A DNA stretch of 64,000 nucleotides, from the NCBI GenBank assembly GCA_041941305.1, contig JBGTQJ010000018.1, positions 93,432 to 157,431 of the forward strand, read 5' to 3'. Shown one piece after another: positions 18,603 through 27,929 of this stretch (position 1 is its first letter; each line of letters begins with the position of its first letter). A model generated the notes under the pieces. The model did not search any database, was not told where the DNA came from, and worked only from the letters and a program-made list of their open reading frames with translations. Position numbers and translations under genes: made by a program. The stretch comes from JANSWP01 sp041941305 (GTDB taxonomy: Bacteria > Bacteroidota > Bacteroidia > Chitinophagales > Saprospiraceae).

Positions 18603-18686
18603 GCACCCGAAGCCCCTCACAGTTTCGAAGAACAAGTCCTTTGGGCCAGAAAGGCGATTATTCTTCGAGAAGGGGCTTTGGGGTGC
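18603..18686. repeat. Long fold-back after the PorE-like gene
   Basis: The outer arms GCACCCGAAGCCCCT (18603-18617) and AGGGGCTTTGGGGTGC (to 18686) pair with a bulge, and a second stem TTTCGAAGAA / TTCTTCGAGA lies inside. It lies about 95 nt past the stop at 18781 on the minus strand. No T run follows, so it is an unusual terminator or a palindromic element. Confidence 0.55.
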
Positions 18687-18780
18687 AATTGGAATTATTA
18701 AAACTCAAACCTCTCTCTCTTCTGGTGTTTTTTATGAGTGATTCCAGAGACCAGCATCCAGGCAAACAGGTCCCCGAGTG

Positions 18781-21471
18781 TTATTCATTCAATGATGTAC
18801 TAGCGTCAGAGGTGTCTTCATTTTTGTTTTTGACTCTTACACCTGTTACGACAACTCTTCTTTCTTTAGAAGCCTTTGGGCTATAAATTGAAGACCGTAC
18901 ATCAGATTTATTATCACTAATATCTGTGGCAGCTTTTTCTTCACCATAGGGTGTGGCATTAATGATCAACTTGCCATTGCCCAAATAGGGTTTGAAAGCT
19001 CCACTTTTGTAATATTTAAAATGATTGATAACCGTTTTGATTCTTCGGCGGGCCAAAGCCTCATTGTACTTTGCGTTTGCCAAAGGACTGGTATACCCTT
19101 CTACTGCCAATCTTACTTTTTCTCCACCTTCCAGTAAGGTCAGGAGATAATCTGATAGGTCTACCAAAGCATAATAACCTGATTTTATTTCCTCCTCAAA
19201 GAATTGGGAGGCTTCAAGTTTGGCATTTTCCCTTTCTTTTCCAGTTAATCCAGAAGCATATCCGGCCTCAAATCTCGGTTTCTTCTTGAGATACCTTTCG
19301 AAGGTAGCTCCATAAGAAGTATTGGGATGCATTTTGTAGTGAGGAGCGCCATTGTCGAAATACAAAGTAATTGGGAAAATGTCCTCTTCTATTTCATTGA
19401 CAGCCATTTTCGGCTGTTGTGGAACTGGCACAGCTTTTTTACTTGTAGCAGGAGGAGGCACAGGTGTCGCTTTTTTAGGCTGAACAGCTGGTCTGTTATT
19501 TTGGACTGCTACTTTACTTTCCTGTTTAGTCGGTGTATTGACTTTGCTCAAGGCTTCAGTGTTGGCATTTGTTCCTTCAATGTCTAAGAATAAATCCCTT
19601 GTCAATACTTTTTGAGATTCGTATCCTTTGAAGGAAAGGACATGCGGATTATCATCATACCCCTCTTTCAAACCAATGATTTCATATTCCCTGTCTGTTT
19701 GAATAGGAATTCTGACCATGAATTCCCCAGAACTAATTGTGTATTTTTGACTGATGTTATCTTTCATGTCCCTTACTTCCACTTGCAAGTCCTGAATTGG
19801 TTTTCTTGTTTGGGCGCTAAAGGTTCTGAGTACCAATTCACTAGACGGTCTTAAGAAGACATATTTTTTAGGTTCTCCTTCATCCAATAAGTCGTTGGTA
19901 TTTACTTCCAAATAACCGGGGTGATAACCTCCTTTCGAAATTTCAATTTTATACTCTCTACTTGGAAATAATGGCAAATCAATTTTATACTCATCATTGC
20001 CCATGATGTATTCCTCTGTAATGCCCTTATTCAAATCTTTTATGTGAACAGTTGCGCCATACAACATTGAAAAATCAATCTCATTAAAGGCAGAAACGGA
20101 TAAACTAAGGTGATGCGTCAACTGATAAATATCGTGCAGGTTGCAATCCCGATCAGGGCTGATACACAATGAACCTGCTCGATTGGAGGCGATGTATGCA
20201 GTTGAGGTCAAAGGGTCGACGATGTAATATAAATCATCAAAACTCGTATTGACCGGATAGCCCATGTTTTCAATCTCACCCCATCCTTTTTCGCCCTTAA
20301 TGGTTCTAAAAATATCATAACCACCCAAATTTTGTCGGCCGTCAGAACTAAAATACAAGGTCTGATTGTGTGGGTCGAAAAATGGAGTCAATTCATCCGC
20401 ATCTGAATTTACTTCCTTTAGATTTTCAGGACTTGATATTCTACCTGTACTGCTCACTTTACTGACCCATATATCCATATTGCCTTTTCCACCAGCGCGG
20501 TCTGAAACAAAAAACAACAATTCCTGTCCAGTTTCAGAGTCCCAACCAACAGCAGGTTGAGTGGAAGAAGAACCAGGTAAGTTGACTGGTTCCTGAATTT
20601 TATTGGCACGTCCCCAATCTCTTCCTGGCATTCTTTCCCGATAATACAAATCGCAACGGAAATCTTGTCCCTGGTTCAATTGCTCACATATTGAATAGTA
20701 CATCCTGTTACCTTCAGCATTCATAGCGAAATTGGCAGTGAAAGTATTGGCAGCTCTTGAGTTTTGGCGAATAGGTCGACCTTCTTCGCCATTGATGGAT
20801 CTAAATACTTTTGTAACCAATTTGTACTCTACATGCTTGTTTTTCTTTTTCGCTCGTTTTTTGCGTTTTTTCTTCTTCTTTTTCTTCTTCTTACCTAATT
20901 CAATCCTGGTTTTTGAAGTTGATGTATAATAAATCGTATCCCCAACGATGAATGGTCCATAGTCTGAATAATAGGAATTTACGGTTTCTGGCAACTGATA
21001 GACTTCTACCTTTACAGGTTGTGCCATCGCTTTTTTTGCCCATTCACAGTTTTGAATCTCAGTTCTGGCCCTTCTTTGAGATTTTAAACTTCCTCCTGGC
21101 GTATTGGCATAAGTATCGAATAGCTCTATCGCTTCATCAAATTTCTCCAGGCTCTTTTTTACGGTTGCCAACCAATAATTGGTCATTTTGTATTCCTCTT
21201 TTCGCTCTGCTTCTGGAATTCTTTCAAAGTATTCTTCTGCGACCTTATAGGAGCGCAAATTATGGGCAGACAAGCCGCCATAATACAGCGCATCCAAACG
21301 ATCGCTCTCCTCGTCTAATACGATTTCGTAATAGGCAAGTGCTGAGGAATAATTTCTAACCTCGTAAGCTTCCTCCGCTTTCGAGACGTAAGCTCGAAGG
21401 GATTGTGTAGCCCCCCATTGGCAGACAAACGCTAGTATCAGCGCCGTCATCAGGTGTTTTTTAAATGTCAT
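18781..21471 (-). CDS. TPR / PD40 / OmpA-domain outer-membrane protein (PorE-like, T9SS-associated)
   Basis: 896 residues: a signal peptide, TPR-like helices at ~20-120 (DALYYGGLSAHNLRSYKVAE), PD40/WD40-like beta-propeller repeats at ~160-460 (FFVSDRAGGKGNMDIWVSK, TLYFSSDGRQNLGGYDIF), carboxypeptidase-regulatory-like domains at ~480-640, a Pro/Lys linker, and a C-terminal OmpA-like peptidoglycan-binding domain (VRLAVEGYTSPLANAKYNE... ARRRIKTVINHF). This order matches PorE of Porphyromonas, a T9SS component. It sits between PorP/SprF and the SprB-like adhesin on the same strand. An odd run of about 16 Lys/Arg interrupts the propeller region (DNA 20838-20895). Peptidoglycan anchoring of the export apparatus is inferred from the domain order. 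Confidence 0.88.
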   Translation of the reverse strand: MTFKKHLMTALILAFVCQWGATQSLRAYVSKAEEAYEVRNYSSALAYYEIVLDEESDRLDALYYGGLSAHNLRSYKVAEEYFERIPEAERKEEYKMTNYWLATVKKSLEKFDEAIELFDTYANTPGGSLKSQRRARTEIQNCEWAKKAMAQPVKVEVYQLPETVNSYYSDYGPFIVGDTIYYTSTSKTRIELGKKKKKKKKKRKKRAKKKNKHVEYKLVTKVFRSINGEEGRPIRQNSRAANTFTANFAMNAEGNRMYYSICEQLNQGQDFRCDLYYRERMPGRDWGRANKIQEPVNLPGSSSTQPAVGWDSETGQELLFFVSDRAGGKGNMDIWVSKVSSTGRISSPENLKEVNSDADELTPFFDPHNQTLYFSSDGRQNLGGYDIFRTIKGEKGWGEIENMGYPVNTSFDDLYYIVDPLTSTAYIASNRAGSLCISPDRDCNLHDIYQLTHHLSLSVSAFNEIDFSMLYGATVHIKDLNKGITEEYIMGNDEYKIDLPLFPSREYKIEISKGGYHPGYLEVNTNDLLDEGEPKKYVFLRPSSELVLRTFSAQTRKPIQDLQVEVRDMKDNISQKYTISSGEFMVRIPIQTDREYEIIGLKEGYDDNPHVLSFKGYESQKVLTRDLFLDIEGTNANTEALSKVNTPTKQESKVAVQNNRPAVQPKKATPVPPPATSKKAVPVPQQPKMAVNEIEEDIFPITLYFDNGAPHYKMHPNTSYGATFERYLKKKPRFEAGYASGLTGKERENAKLEASQFFEEEIKSGYYALVDLSDYLLTLLEGGEKVRLAVEGYTSPLANAKYNEALARRRIKTVINHFKYYKSGAFKPYLGNGKLIINATPYGEEKAATDISDNKSDVRSSIYSPKASKERRVVVTGVRVKNKNEDTSDASTSLNE

Positions 21472-21526
21472 AACGGTAAGGTTTGAGTGTAGTTTTCTAA
21501 AAATTTATTTCGGTGTATGGTTTTCT

Positions 21527-21622
21527 TGTTGCTGGTTTACTGGGGTCTTGGTTACTGGTTGCTGTTTGCTGGTCACTGGTTGCTGGTTACTGTTTGCTGG
21601 TTACTGGTTGCTGGTTGCTGGT
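21527..21622. repeat. Degenerate GGTTACTGGTTGCTGG microsatellite
   Basis: Roughly 95 bp of 7-base units GGTTACT, GGTTGCT and GTTTGCT. It lies in the spacer between the PorP/SprF and PorE-like genes and would therefore be transcribed if these form an operon. It is related in style to the tracts at 5070-5192 and 36105-36135. Confidence 0.9.
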
Positions 21623-21674
21623 GCTCTTTTTTTCTTCCTTAGTTAACCAAAACCGAGTGAGGCTATTTCTTTTC

Positions 21675-22700
21675 TTATAAAAATGCTGGGCAATGTGGAC
21701 AGTAGGATTTAAATGGAACTTCAGTGATGATGTAAATCGCAGAAACCTCTAATCCTCCAAAGCCTAGTGTTGCTTCTCTAAATTGAGAAAGATTGGCATC
21801 ATAACTAAAGGTGATTTTCCAGCCATTGTAGTGGAATCCCATATAAGGAATGATGGCATCATTGAGTCTGTAATAGACACCTGCATCGATCGCTGCAACT
21901 CTTGTGGGTCTGCTGACCAGGAAGTGTCTCACACCTGTACCAAATAATATCTCCTTATAAGGTCCTTGTAATTGTCCAGTTGCGTAAAATGTCACGTCCA
22001 TATGGCTATTTACCACTTTGTTGCCCATGGCATACACACTATACCTGCGTTCCAATTTTACTTCTGCATTGTCGAAGAAAGATTTGGTTGGTTCACTTAG
22101 GTGGAATATTCCGAACCCAACGTCCAGGCTGGAACGATCGAATGGTGCAGCGAGGTGAAGATTGATGCCTGCCGAAACATCACCAAAGACCACTTTTGTT
22201 TTATCGAAAAGATCTGCAGTCGGGCAGGTTGGACAGGCTTCCCCGTTGACGAATTGATCGGGAAAGTATAATTGATAAGTATTGAATGACCTTTGAATTG
22301 CACTTCCTGTGATCCCAATAGTCATGAAATTGCGCATCTTCTTATCGAATTTCACAGAATAAGATCCTGTGAAACTAAATTGAGCATAGGTTAGATGTGA
22401 ATCTCCCGCCTGATCATAATCAAGAAATAATCCTGCTGCTAAAGGACCGTTCTTTTCTTTATTAAAACGGGCATCCAGGCTAGTGGAAAATTGAAGATAA
22501 GAGACTGGGACGGAGTGCCACTGAGGTTTGAAATTGCTGGCAAAACGCATGTCTCCATTAAAAACTCCTGTAAGTCCAGGATTTAGATTGACGTGGGAGT
22601 TATTGAACTGGGAGTAGTGAATATCCTGAGCGTTTAATGTAAATGCTAGCAGAAGAATCAAACTGCCACACCAGAATTTGAAGGTGTTGAGTTTCTTCAT
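21675..22700 (-). CDS. PorP/SprF family type IX secretion system outer-membrane protein
   Basis: A 341-residue outer-membrane beta-barrel of the PorP/SprF family. A signal peptide is followed by the hallmark AQDIHYSQFNNSHVNLNPGLTGVFNGD, split here by wording only: DIHYSQF then NLNPGLTGVF. Alternating hydrophobic strands fill the rest (GPLAAGLFLDYDQAG, YMGFHYNGWKITFSYD). SprF proteins pair with specific SprB-type adhesins and are needed for their localisation; PorP is a core T9SS partner of PorK/L/M/N. First in the minus-strand series PorP/SprF - PorE-like - SprB-like adhesin, this copy most likely serves the adhesin at 13784-18352. The C-terminal CPHCPAFL is unusual for a barrel end and contains two cysteines. 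Confidence 0.93.
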   Translation of the reverse strand: MKKLNTFKFWCGSLILLLAFTLNAQDIHYSQFNNSHVNLNPGLTGVFNGDMRFASNFKPQWHSVPVSYLQFSTSLDARFNKEKNGPLAAGLFLDYDQAGDSHLTYAQFSFTGSYSVKFDKKMRNFMTIGITGSAIQRSFNTYQLYFPDQFVNGEACPTCPTADLFDKTKVVFGDVSAGINLHLAAPFDRSSLDVGFGIFHLSEPTKSFFDNAEVKLERRYSVYAMGNKVVNSHMDVTFYATGQLQGPYKEILFGTGVRHFLVSRPTRVAAIDAGVYYRLNDAIIPYMGFHYNGWKITFSYDANLSQFREATLGFGGLEVSAIYIITEVPFKSYCPHCPAFL

Positions 22701-22733
22701 AGTTTTTGTTTTTTGTTTTAATAATTCCGTTGA

Positions 22734-22794
22734 TTAGTATTTGCAGTTTTGTGTTTAAAAGTGTTTGAGTTTGAGATATTCCTGCAAATACTAA
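22734..22794 (-). promoter_or_regulatory. 13-bp perfect inverted repeat in the PorP/SprF leader
   Basis: TTAGTATTTGCAG (22734-22746) and its exact complement (22782-22794) are separated by 35 nt and lie 34 bp upstream of the start codon (22700). It could be an operator or a 5'-UTR hairpin for the adhesin operon. Confidence 0.45.
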
Positions 22795-23643
22795 AGTTTA
22801 ATTTTCGCGCAGGCGAAAGAAATAAGTTTTACATCAAAACAATACGGGATACGGATTCGGACAAGTTGTAAACTGAAGCCTTAAAATCTTTCATAAATTT
22901 GACTTTACGGATAATAAACAGTCATTATTATCTGAAAGCAAACTCACGGGAGACGCTTCAAGTAATTTTAATTTTGATTAGGACAATTTAGAGTATCGGC
23001 GGTCGCCGGGTCATCTAGAAATTTAGGGCGGTGTTTAATCAGTTGTTTTTGTTTTCTACCACTTTAGATTATTAAGTCCATGTAATGACGAATATTCTTA
23101 TTGTATGTTTAGTGCTCCATAAAATGAACCTAAGGATATAAAAGCTATGGCTTAGAATATCATAGATCCTGGTTGTTTTTCAAAAGGTTTAATACTGATG
23201 GGAGACTCTAAATAAAATAGAATGGGTTGGAATAAATCTGAAAAATTAAAATGAGTTAATTATTGGAATGTAAAAGTTTAACAATCAATAATTAAAAGAA
23301 CATAAGTATTTGTATTACAAGAACTTAAGGCAATTATCCAGAATAATTCCTGAAAAACCAAAGGATGAAACACATATTTTTTTAATAAATAAAACAAGTT
23401 TTTATTCAATATTAGGTATTAAAATATTACTCTACGCATAAATACCTAAAGCAAAAACTTGAGGCTTGAATTTATTTTGTTTTTTAGATAGTAACTAAGT
23501 TTTATAACAATTAAAAATATTTGAAAAATACTACTCTTTAGCTTTGAAAAAAGAAGGAGAAAAAACTAGATTTGCTCCACGTCCCAGCTCGCAGCCTTAT
23601 CGCTATTTCCTTATTACTACTGGTTTCATTCCCCATAATATCC
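22795..23643. other. Gene-free AT-rich intergenic region between divergent operons
   Basis: About 850 bp with no supported ORF on either strand. Divergent transcription starts for the adhesin operon (left) and the OmpA/TonB cassette (right) must lie in or near it. Small features are TTTCGC/GCGAAA at about 22805-22820 and CGGCG/CGCCG near 22995. Nothing else was recognised. Confidence 0.5.
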
Positions 23644-23825
23644 TGAAGTTGTCTAAAGTTTTTCATTTGGGCTGAAAACTCGTCTTTTCCGCCCTGTATT
23701 CAGAAAATTTTTCAGCCGTAGCGCTGCTATGCCTTCTCCAAAGGAGTCCTTCGGACAAAATATTCTGAATACATGACAAAAAATCCATCATTTTCATCTT
23801 CAAACAAAAACTTTAGACAACTTCA
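23644..23825. repeat. 182-bp fold-back element upstream of the OmpA/TonB cassette
   Basis: A 20-bp perfect inverted repeat (TGAAGTTGTCTAAAGTTTTT at 23644-23663 and its complement at 23806-23825) encloses a second one: TGTATTCAGAAAATTTT (near 23696) against its complement ending near 23774, with two mismatches. The centre holds AGCGCT and the small hairpins CTCC/GGAG and GTCC/GGAC. It ends 73 bp before the OmpA1 start. It resembles a MITE-like palindromic element or a structured 5' leader. Confidence 0.7.
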
Positions 23826-23898
23826 CTACTTATTACGCCCAATCTGATAAGCTTCGCACCCAAACCGAAATGGAAGCTGTTCAGCAAAAACGTTCACT

Positions 23899-25317
23899 AT
23901 GAAGAGAGCTACTACACAACTAATCTTATCATTGGGGTTGTTATCCTTCCTTGGTGCGCAAGAGGGATTTCAAAGCGGTTCATCCTTTAATTATTACAAC
24001 CCCAAAAATCATTCAGTTGAAATTGGCTTACACGGAGGCCACTTTTTCAGTTCTGGCAATATTGATTTTGTTCCAGGCTACGCAGTTGGCATTCACGCAA
24101 GAAGGGCACTTGATCATGTTTTTTCACTTCGTTTAGAGTTGTTGTATGGCTCGGCAAATGGGGAAGATGATGGAAATTTAAATGGTTTCTCAAATAATTT
24201 CTATTCAGGTACTGCTCATATTGTAGCCGCTCTCAACAATTTGAAATGGAATATGAGAGAACGAAGAACCAATCTTTATACCCTGGTCGGAGTGGGACTC
24301 AATACATTTGATGTAAGTATAGAGGAAAACGGAGAAAAGATTGGGGAAATAGGAACAGACCTCGCCCTGAATTTAAACCTGGGTGCTGGTATTGCCTTTA
24401 GAATTAACGAAAAAATAAATATAGCTATTGAACATCAGGCTATTGCGGTGATGGGAAATCGCTCTGATTTAATTGATGGAACGGAAACTTTAACCAGCAA
24501 TGCCTCCAACCGTCGAACCTTTAGCGACATTCTCAACTATTCCAATGTTCGATTTAATTTTAACATAGGTAAGTCCTCTTCGAATACCGAACCACTTTAC
24601 TGGCTGAACCCACTTGAGACGATTATCAATGATGTTACTTTATTAAAAGATACAAGGGTGAACATGAGCGATATGGATGCTGATGGAGTGATCGATCAAT
24701 TGGATGAGGAGGAAGCCACACCCGAAGAGGCGCCGGTGAATGTAAAAGGGATTGCGGTAGATAGTGATGGGGATGGCTTGAAGGATTATGAAGATAAAGA
24801 GCCTTACTCTCCCATGGGGGGCTTTGAAATTGATGATGAAGGTGTAGCCCAATTGCCGGATATTGATGCACTGGTTAATAAATTGGTGGAAGAAAAACTA
24901 AAGGAATTGTTGCCTGCAAAGGATGAAACAGAAAAATCCAAAGTAGAAATTGTCTCCTGGTATTTGCCAACTATATATTTCCCTTCTGGAAGTACGCAGG
25001 TCCAAGCCTCTGACTATGGCAAGGTCGCTGCAATTGGAAAGGTTATTAGGGAAAACCCCAAATTGAAGTTTGTCATTACAGGGCATGCGGATGTCACCGG
25101 GTCTGCAGTTAGAAATAATCAATTATCGTATGAGAGGGCTCTCTCTGTAATCAATTATTTGGTTGAAAAACACAAAATCAATCGGGAGCGGCTCCTATTG
25201 CAATGGAAGGGAGAAGATAATAACCTGGTAGAAGGTATGTATGATGTAAATAGAAGAGTAGAAGTGAAAGTTGCCGGAGATGAAGTTGAAATGGCAGCAC
25301 CGAAGCCCGGAAATTAA
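23899..25317 (+). CDS. OmpA-family protein with N-terminal barrel and thrombospondin-3-like calcium motifs (OmpA1)
   Basis: 472 residues. A signal peptide ends near residue 20. Residues ~30-235 look like an eight-strand outer-membrane barrel (SVEIGLHGGHFFSSGNIDF, RRALDHVFSLRLELLYG). The linker at ~250-320 has Asp-rich TSP3-like motifs (DMDADGVIDQLDEE, DSDGDGLKDYEDKEP), probable calcium sites. The C-terminal ~120 residues are an OmpA peptidoglycan-binding domain (YFPSGSTQV... LKFVITGHADVTGS... NNQLSYERALSVINYL). It is first gene of a four-gene run with ~50-60 bp spacers. Paralogues at 27930 and 31068 share the whole architecture. Likely role: anchoring or partnering the adjacent TonB receptor in the outer membrane (inference). 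Confidence 0.9.
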   Translation: MKRATTQLILSLGLLSFLGAQEGFQSGSSFNYYNPKNHSVEIGLHGGHFFSSGNIDFVPGYAVGIHARRALDHVFSLRLELLYGSANGEDDGNLNGFSNNFYSGTAHIVAALNNLKWNMRERRTNLYTLVGVGLNTFDVSIEENGEKIGEIGTDLALNLNLGAGIAFRINEKINIAIEHQAIAVMGNRSDLIDGTETLTSNASNRRTFSDILNYSNVRFNFNIGKSSSNTEPLYWLNPLETIINDVTLLKDTRVNMSDMDADGVIDQLDEEEATPEEAPVNVKGIAVDSDGDGLKDYEDKEPYSPMGGFEIDDEGVAQLPDIDALVNKLVEEKLKELLPAKDETEKSKVEIVSWYLPTIYFPSGSTQVQASDYGKVAAIGKVIRENPKLKFVITGHADVTGSAVRNNQLSYERALSVINYLVEKHKINRERLLLQWKGEDNNLVEGMYDVNRRVEVKVAGDEVEMAAPKPGN

Positions 25318-25376
25318 TGTAGAAGGCATTTCGGAGTTTCAAACACTTAATTCACAAAAAACAAAACACTAAACTA

Positions 25377-27875
25377 ATGAGAGCACTTTTTTTAATTATC
25401 TCAATTTGTTGCCTCAATTATTTATCCGCTCAAACCATTATTTTTGGAAAAATCACTGATGCCACCAATGAAGAGCCCCTCATTGGAGCATTTGTTTCTA
25501 TAAAAGGCTCCCAATTAACCACCGTTTCCAGTACAGATGGTTCCTTTCAAATTATCGCTCCTTCTGTAAACAAAGGAACCAAAATGGTTTTATCCGTTAG
25601 CCATTTAGGTTATCACGATAATTTGGAAGTCCTTGAATTGATGCCGGTTGACGATGGCGAAAGCATAGAAAGAAATGTCGTTTTGTCTCCCGACCCGCTT
25701 ACCCTTAAAGATGTTACAGTTACTGCAAATAAAGTAGAAGAAGAATTGCAAGATGTTCCAATTGCTGCAACTGTGATTACAGCAGAAAATATGCAAAAAA
25801 GAACGGTAGCAGATGTAGAGGAGGCTTTCGAGTCTGTTCCAAATTTGGTGATTGAAGGCTATGTGCCCAGTCAGACATCGGTATCATTGAGAGGTCTGGC
25901 ATCAGATTTCACGAATGTTGGAGTTGAGAATTCTGTTGGTCTGTATATAGATGATGTATACTACTCAAGATCAGCTAATTTTAATTCCTCCATCATGGAT
26001 ATTGAAAGGGTAGAGGTGTTGAGAGGTCCTCAGGGAACAAATTTTGGGAAAAACTCTATTGGTGGCGTATTGCATATTATCCCGGAGAAACCCAAAATGG
26101 CAAATTTTGGAGCGATAGAGTTAAATGCTGGCAATTTTAATTATTTGCGGGTGCGCGCCAAAGGAAATACCATGCTTGTTAAAGATAAATTAGCTCTGCG
26201 AGTATCTGGAGCTTATAGAAAAAGAGATGGATGGATGCTCATGGAAAATCCAGAAATTGCTGAAGAAAACGGCATACTTTTTTATGGTGGGCGGGCTTCC
26301 CTGCTTTTTAAACCAAATGATAATATTACTTTTAACCTGAAAGGCTCTTTTTCAAAAGACGAAAGGGCAGATATCAGAACAGATTATAAAACCCCTGAAA
26401 CTGGTGATGTTTTGCCTGTGGACAAAATAGAACAAAATCACTTTGATCGAAGGGGTAACATTAATGACGATAACCGGAGATTTAAAAGAGATTTATTTGG
26501 TGTCAATGGAAAATTGGACATCAAACTTGGTAATCGACACACCCTTACAAGTGTAACAGCTTACCATACTTCAACTACAGATGCCTATCGTGATTTTGAT
26601 GGAACTTCCTTTGACGCTTTTGGTAATGGAAGATACCTGGAAACCAAAAATATAAGCCAGGAAATCAGAATTGCGACACCCCGGGAAAATCAAAAGTTCT
26701 TTTATGTTCTTGGTGCCTTTTTCCTTAAAGAAGAAATCAATAACGACGATGAGTTGCTGGCAAATGAAGCTGCTGAACATGTTTTTAGAGTAGTTAGAAA
26801 CCTTCCTGGTCTGGATTTGCCCCCCAGCTATGAAGAAGTTGCAATTAACCATGGGCGAAATAGTTCTACCAGCTATGCCGCATTTTTGAATACTTCCTAT
26901 GAATTTTCTGATAGAATCAGGTTGAATGCTGGATTGCGCTATAACTATGAAGATAAAACAGCAGATTATTGGCAGGATGTCATTACTACTTTCCCAATTG
27001 CATTCATCAACCAACCAATTGGAGCCATGGATAATCCAATTTCAAGAGATACTTCGAATAGTGTTGTAACTGGAAATATAGGAATGGATTTTAAGACCAC
27101 TGATAATATTTTGTTGTATGTCAATTATTCAAGGGGGGTTAAAGGCTCTGGTTTTAATGTAGTTTTTGCAAGAGATTCCGTGGTTTTTGATCGGGCATTT
27201 ATATTCAAACCAGAATTTATCAATAGCTATGAGTTTGGGATAAAGTTGAAGATGCAAAACCGATTCCTTTTCAATGCTGCAGTTTTTGTCACCGATTTTA
27301 TCAATAAACAAGAGGCAGTAGCAGTTGGTAACAACATTTTTGTTTCCAATGCCGAGGCTGTACAGGGACAGGGAATCGAAGCAGAATTTGTAGGGGTGTG
27401 GAATAGGTTTTTTAAAACAGAAGTATCGCTGGGGGCTTTAAATATGAAGTATACCAATTTCCCATTTGTAGACCCCAATTCTGTAGATCCAGGTACTTTA
27501 TTGCCCACGGATACTATTAATTTAAGTGGAAACAGGGCATTCAAAGCACCAGATTTTACCTTTAAATTTTCACCAGAATTCCATTTTCCCCTGGGAAGAG
27601 AACTGAATTTGTTGTTGAGAGCAGATTACAATTTTGTTGGAAAAATTTATAATGACATATTCAATACAGAAACCATAGCGAGAGCGCCAACCGGTATCTT
27701 AAATGCCCGATTGGGTGTTTCTACGAAAAATAAACGATTTGAGGTAGCGCTATGGGGAAAAAATATCTTAGACAAAACGTATATTCAACATGGCTGGACA
27801 TTCGCCTTTGGCGATTTGGTTGCCTTAAATAATCCTAGATTGATCGGTGTGGAGCTGAGAGCTAATTTTTATTGA
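25377..27875 (+). CDS. TonB-dependent receptor 1
   Basis: 832 residues. A signal peptide is followed by a CarboxypepD_reg-like domain (~20-110, GKITDATNEEPLIGAFVSIKG), a plug domain (~120-240, DVPIAATVITAENMQKR, RVEVLRGPQGTNFGKNSIGG) and a 22-strand type barrel ending in the aromatic ELRANFY beta-signal. This is an energised outer-membrane importer driven by TonB-ExbBD; the substrate is not deducible. It is FecA/siderophore-receptor-like rather than SusC-like, and no SusD lipoprotein accompanies it. It lies 59 bp after OmpA1 and 54 bp before OmpA2. A close paralogue lies at 32659-35178, also directly after an OmpA paralogue. Confidence 0.95.
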   Translation: MRALFLIISICCLNYLSAQTIIFGKITDATNEEPLIGAFVSIKGSQLTTVSSTDGSFQIIAPSVNKGTKMVLSVSHLGYHDNLEVLELMPVDDGESIERNVVLSPDPLTLKDVTVTANKVEEELQDVPIAATVITAENMQKRTVADVEEAFESVPNLVIEGYVPSQTSVSLRGLASDFTNVGVENSVGLYIDDVYYSRSANFNSSIMDIERVEVLRGPQGTNFGKNSIGGVLHIIPEKPKMANFGAIELNAGNFNYLRVRAKGNTMLVKDKLALRVSGAYRKRDGWMLMENPEIAEENGILFYGGRASLLFKPNDNITFNLKGSFSKDERADIRTDYKTPETGDVLPVDKIEQNHFDRRGNINDDNRRFKRDLFGVNGKLDIKLGNRHTLTSVTAYHTSTTDAYRDFDGTSFDAFGNGRYLETKNISQEIRIATPRENQKFFYVLGAFFLKEEINNDDELLANEAAEHVFRVVRNLPGLDLPPSYEEVAINHGRNSSTSYAAFLNTSYEFSDRIRLNAGLRYNYEDKTADYWQDVITTFPIAFINQPIGAMDNPISRDTSNSVVTGNIGMDFKTTDNILLYVNYSRGVKGSGFNVVFARDSVVFDRAFIFKPEFINSYEFGIKLKMQNRFLFNAAVFVTDFINKQEAVAVGNNIFVSNAEAVQGQGIEAEFVGVWNRFFKTEVSLGALNMKYTNFPFVDPNSVDPGTLLPTDTINLSGNRAFKAPDFTFKFSPEFHFPLGRELNLLLRADYNFVGKIYNDIFNTETIARAPTGILNARLGVSTKNKRFEVALWGKNILDKTYIQHGWTFAFGDLVALNNPRLIGVELRANFY

Positions 27876-27929
27876 GAAGTTGTTTCAAACAGAAATGATG
27901 CCCGCCACACCTTTTTAAAAACAAAGACT

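Noticed and set aside
18551..18886. 111-codon plus-strand ORF
   Set aside because: It runs through the fold-back and into the PorE-like gene on the opposite strand and reads as Arg/Ser-rich shadow.
25377..27875. SusC-type receptor of a glycan locus
   Set aside because: No SusD neighbour, and the plug and barrel look like siderophore/FecA-type receptors.
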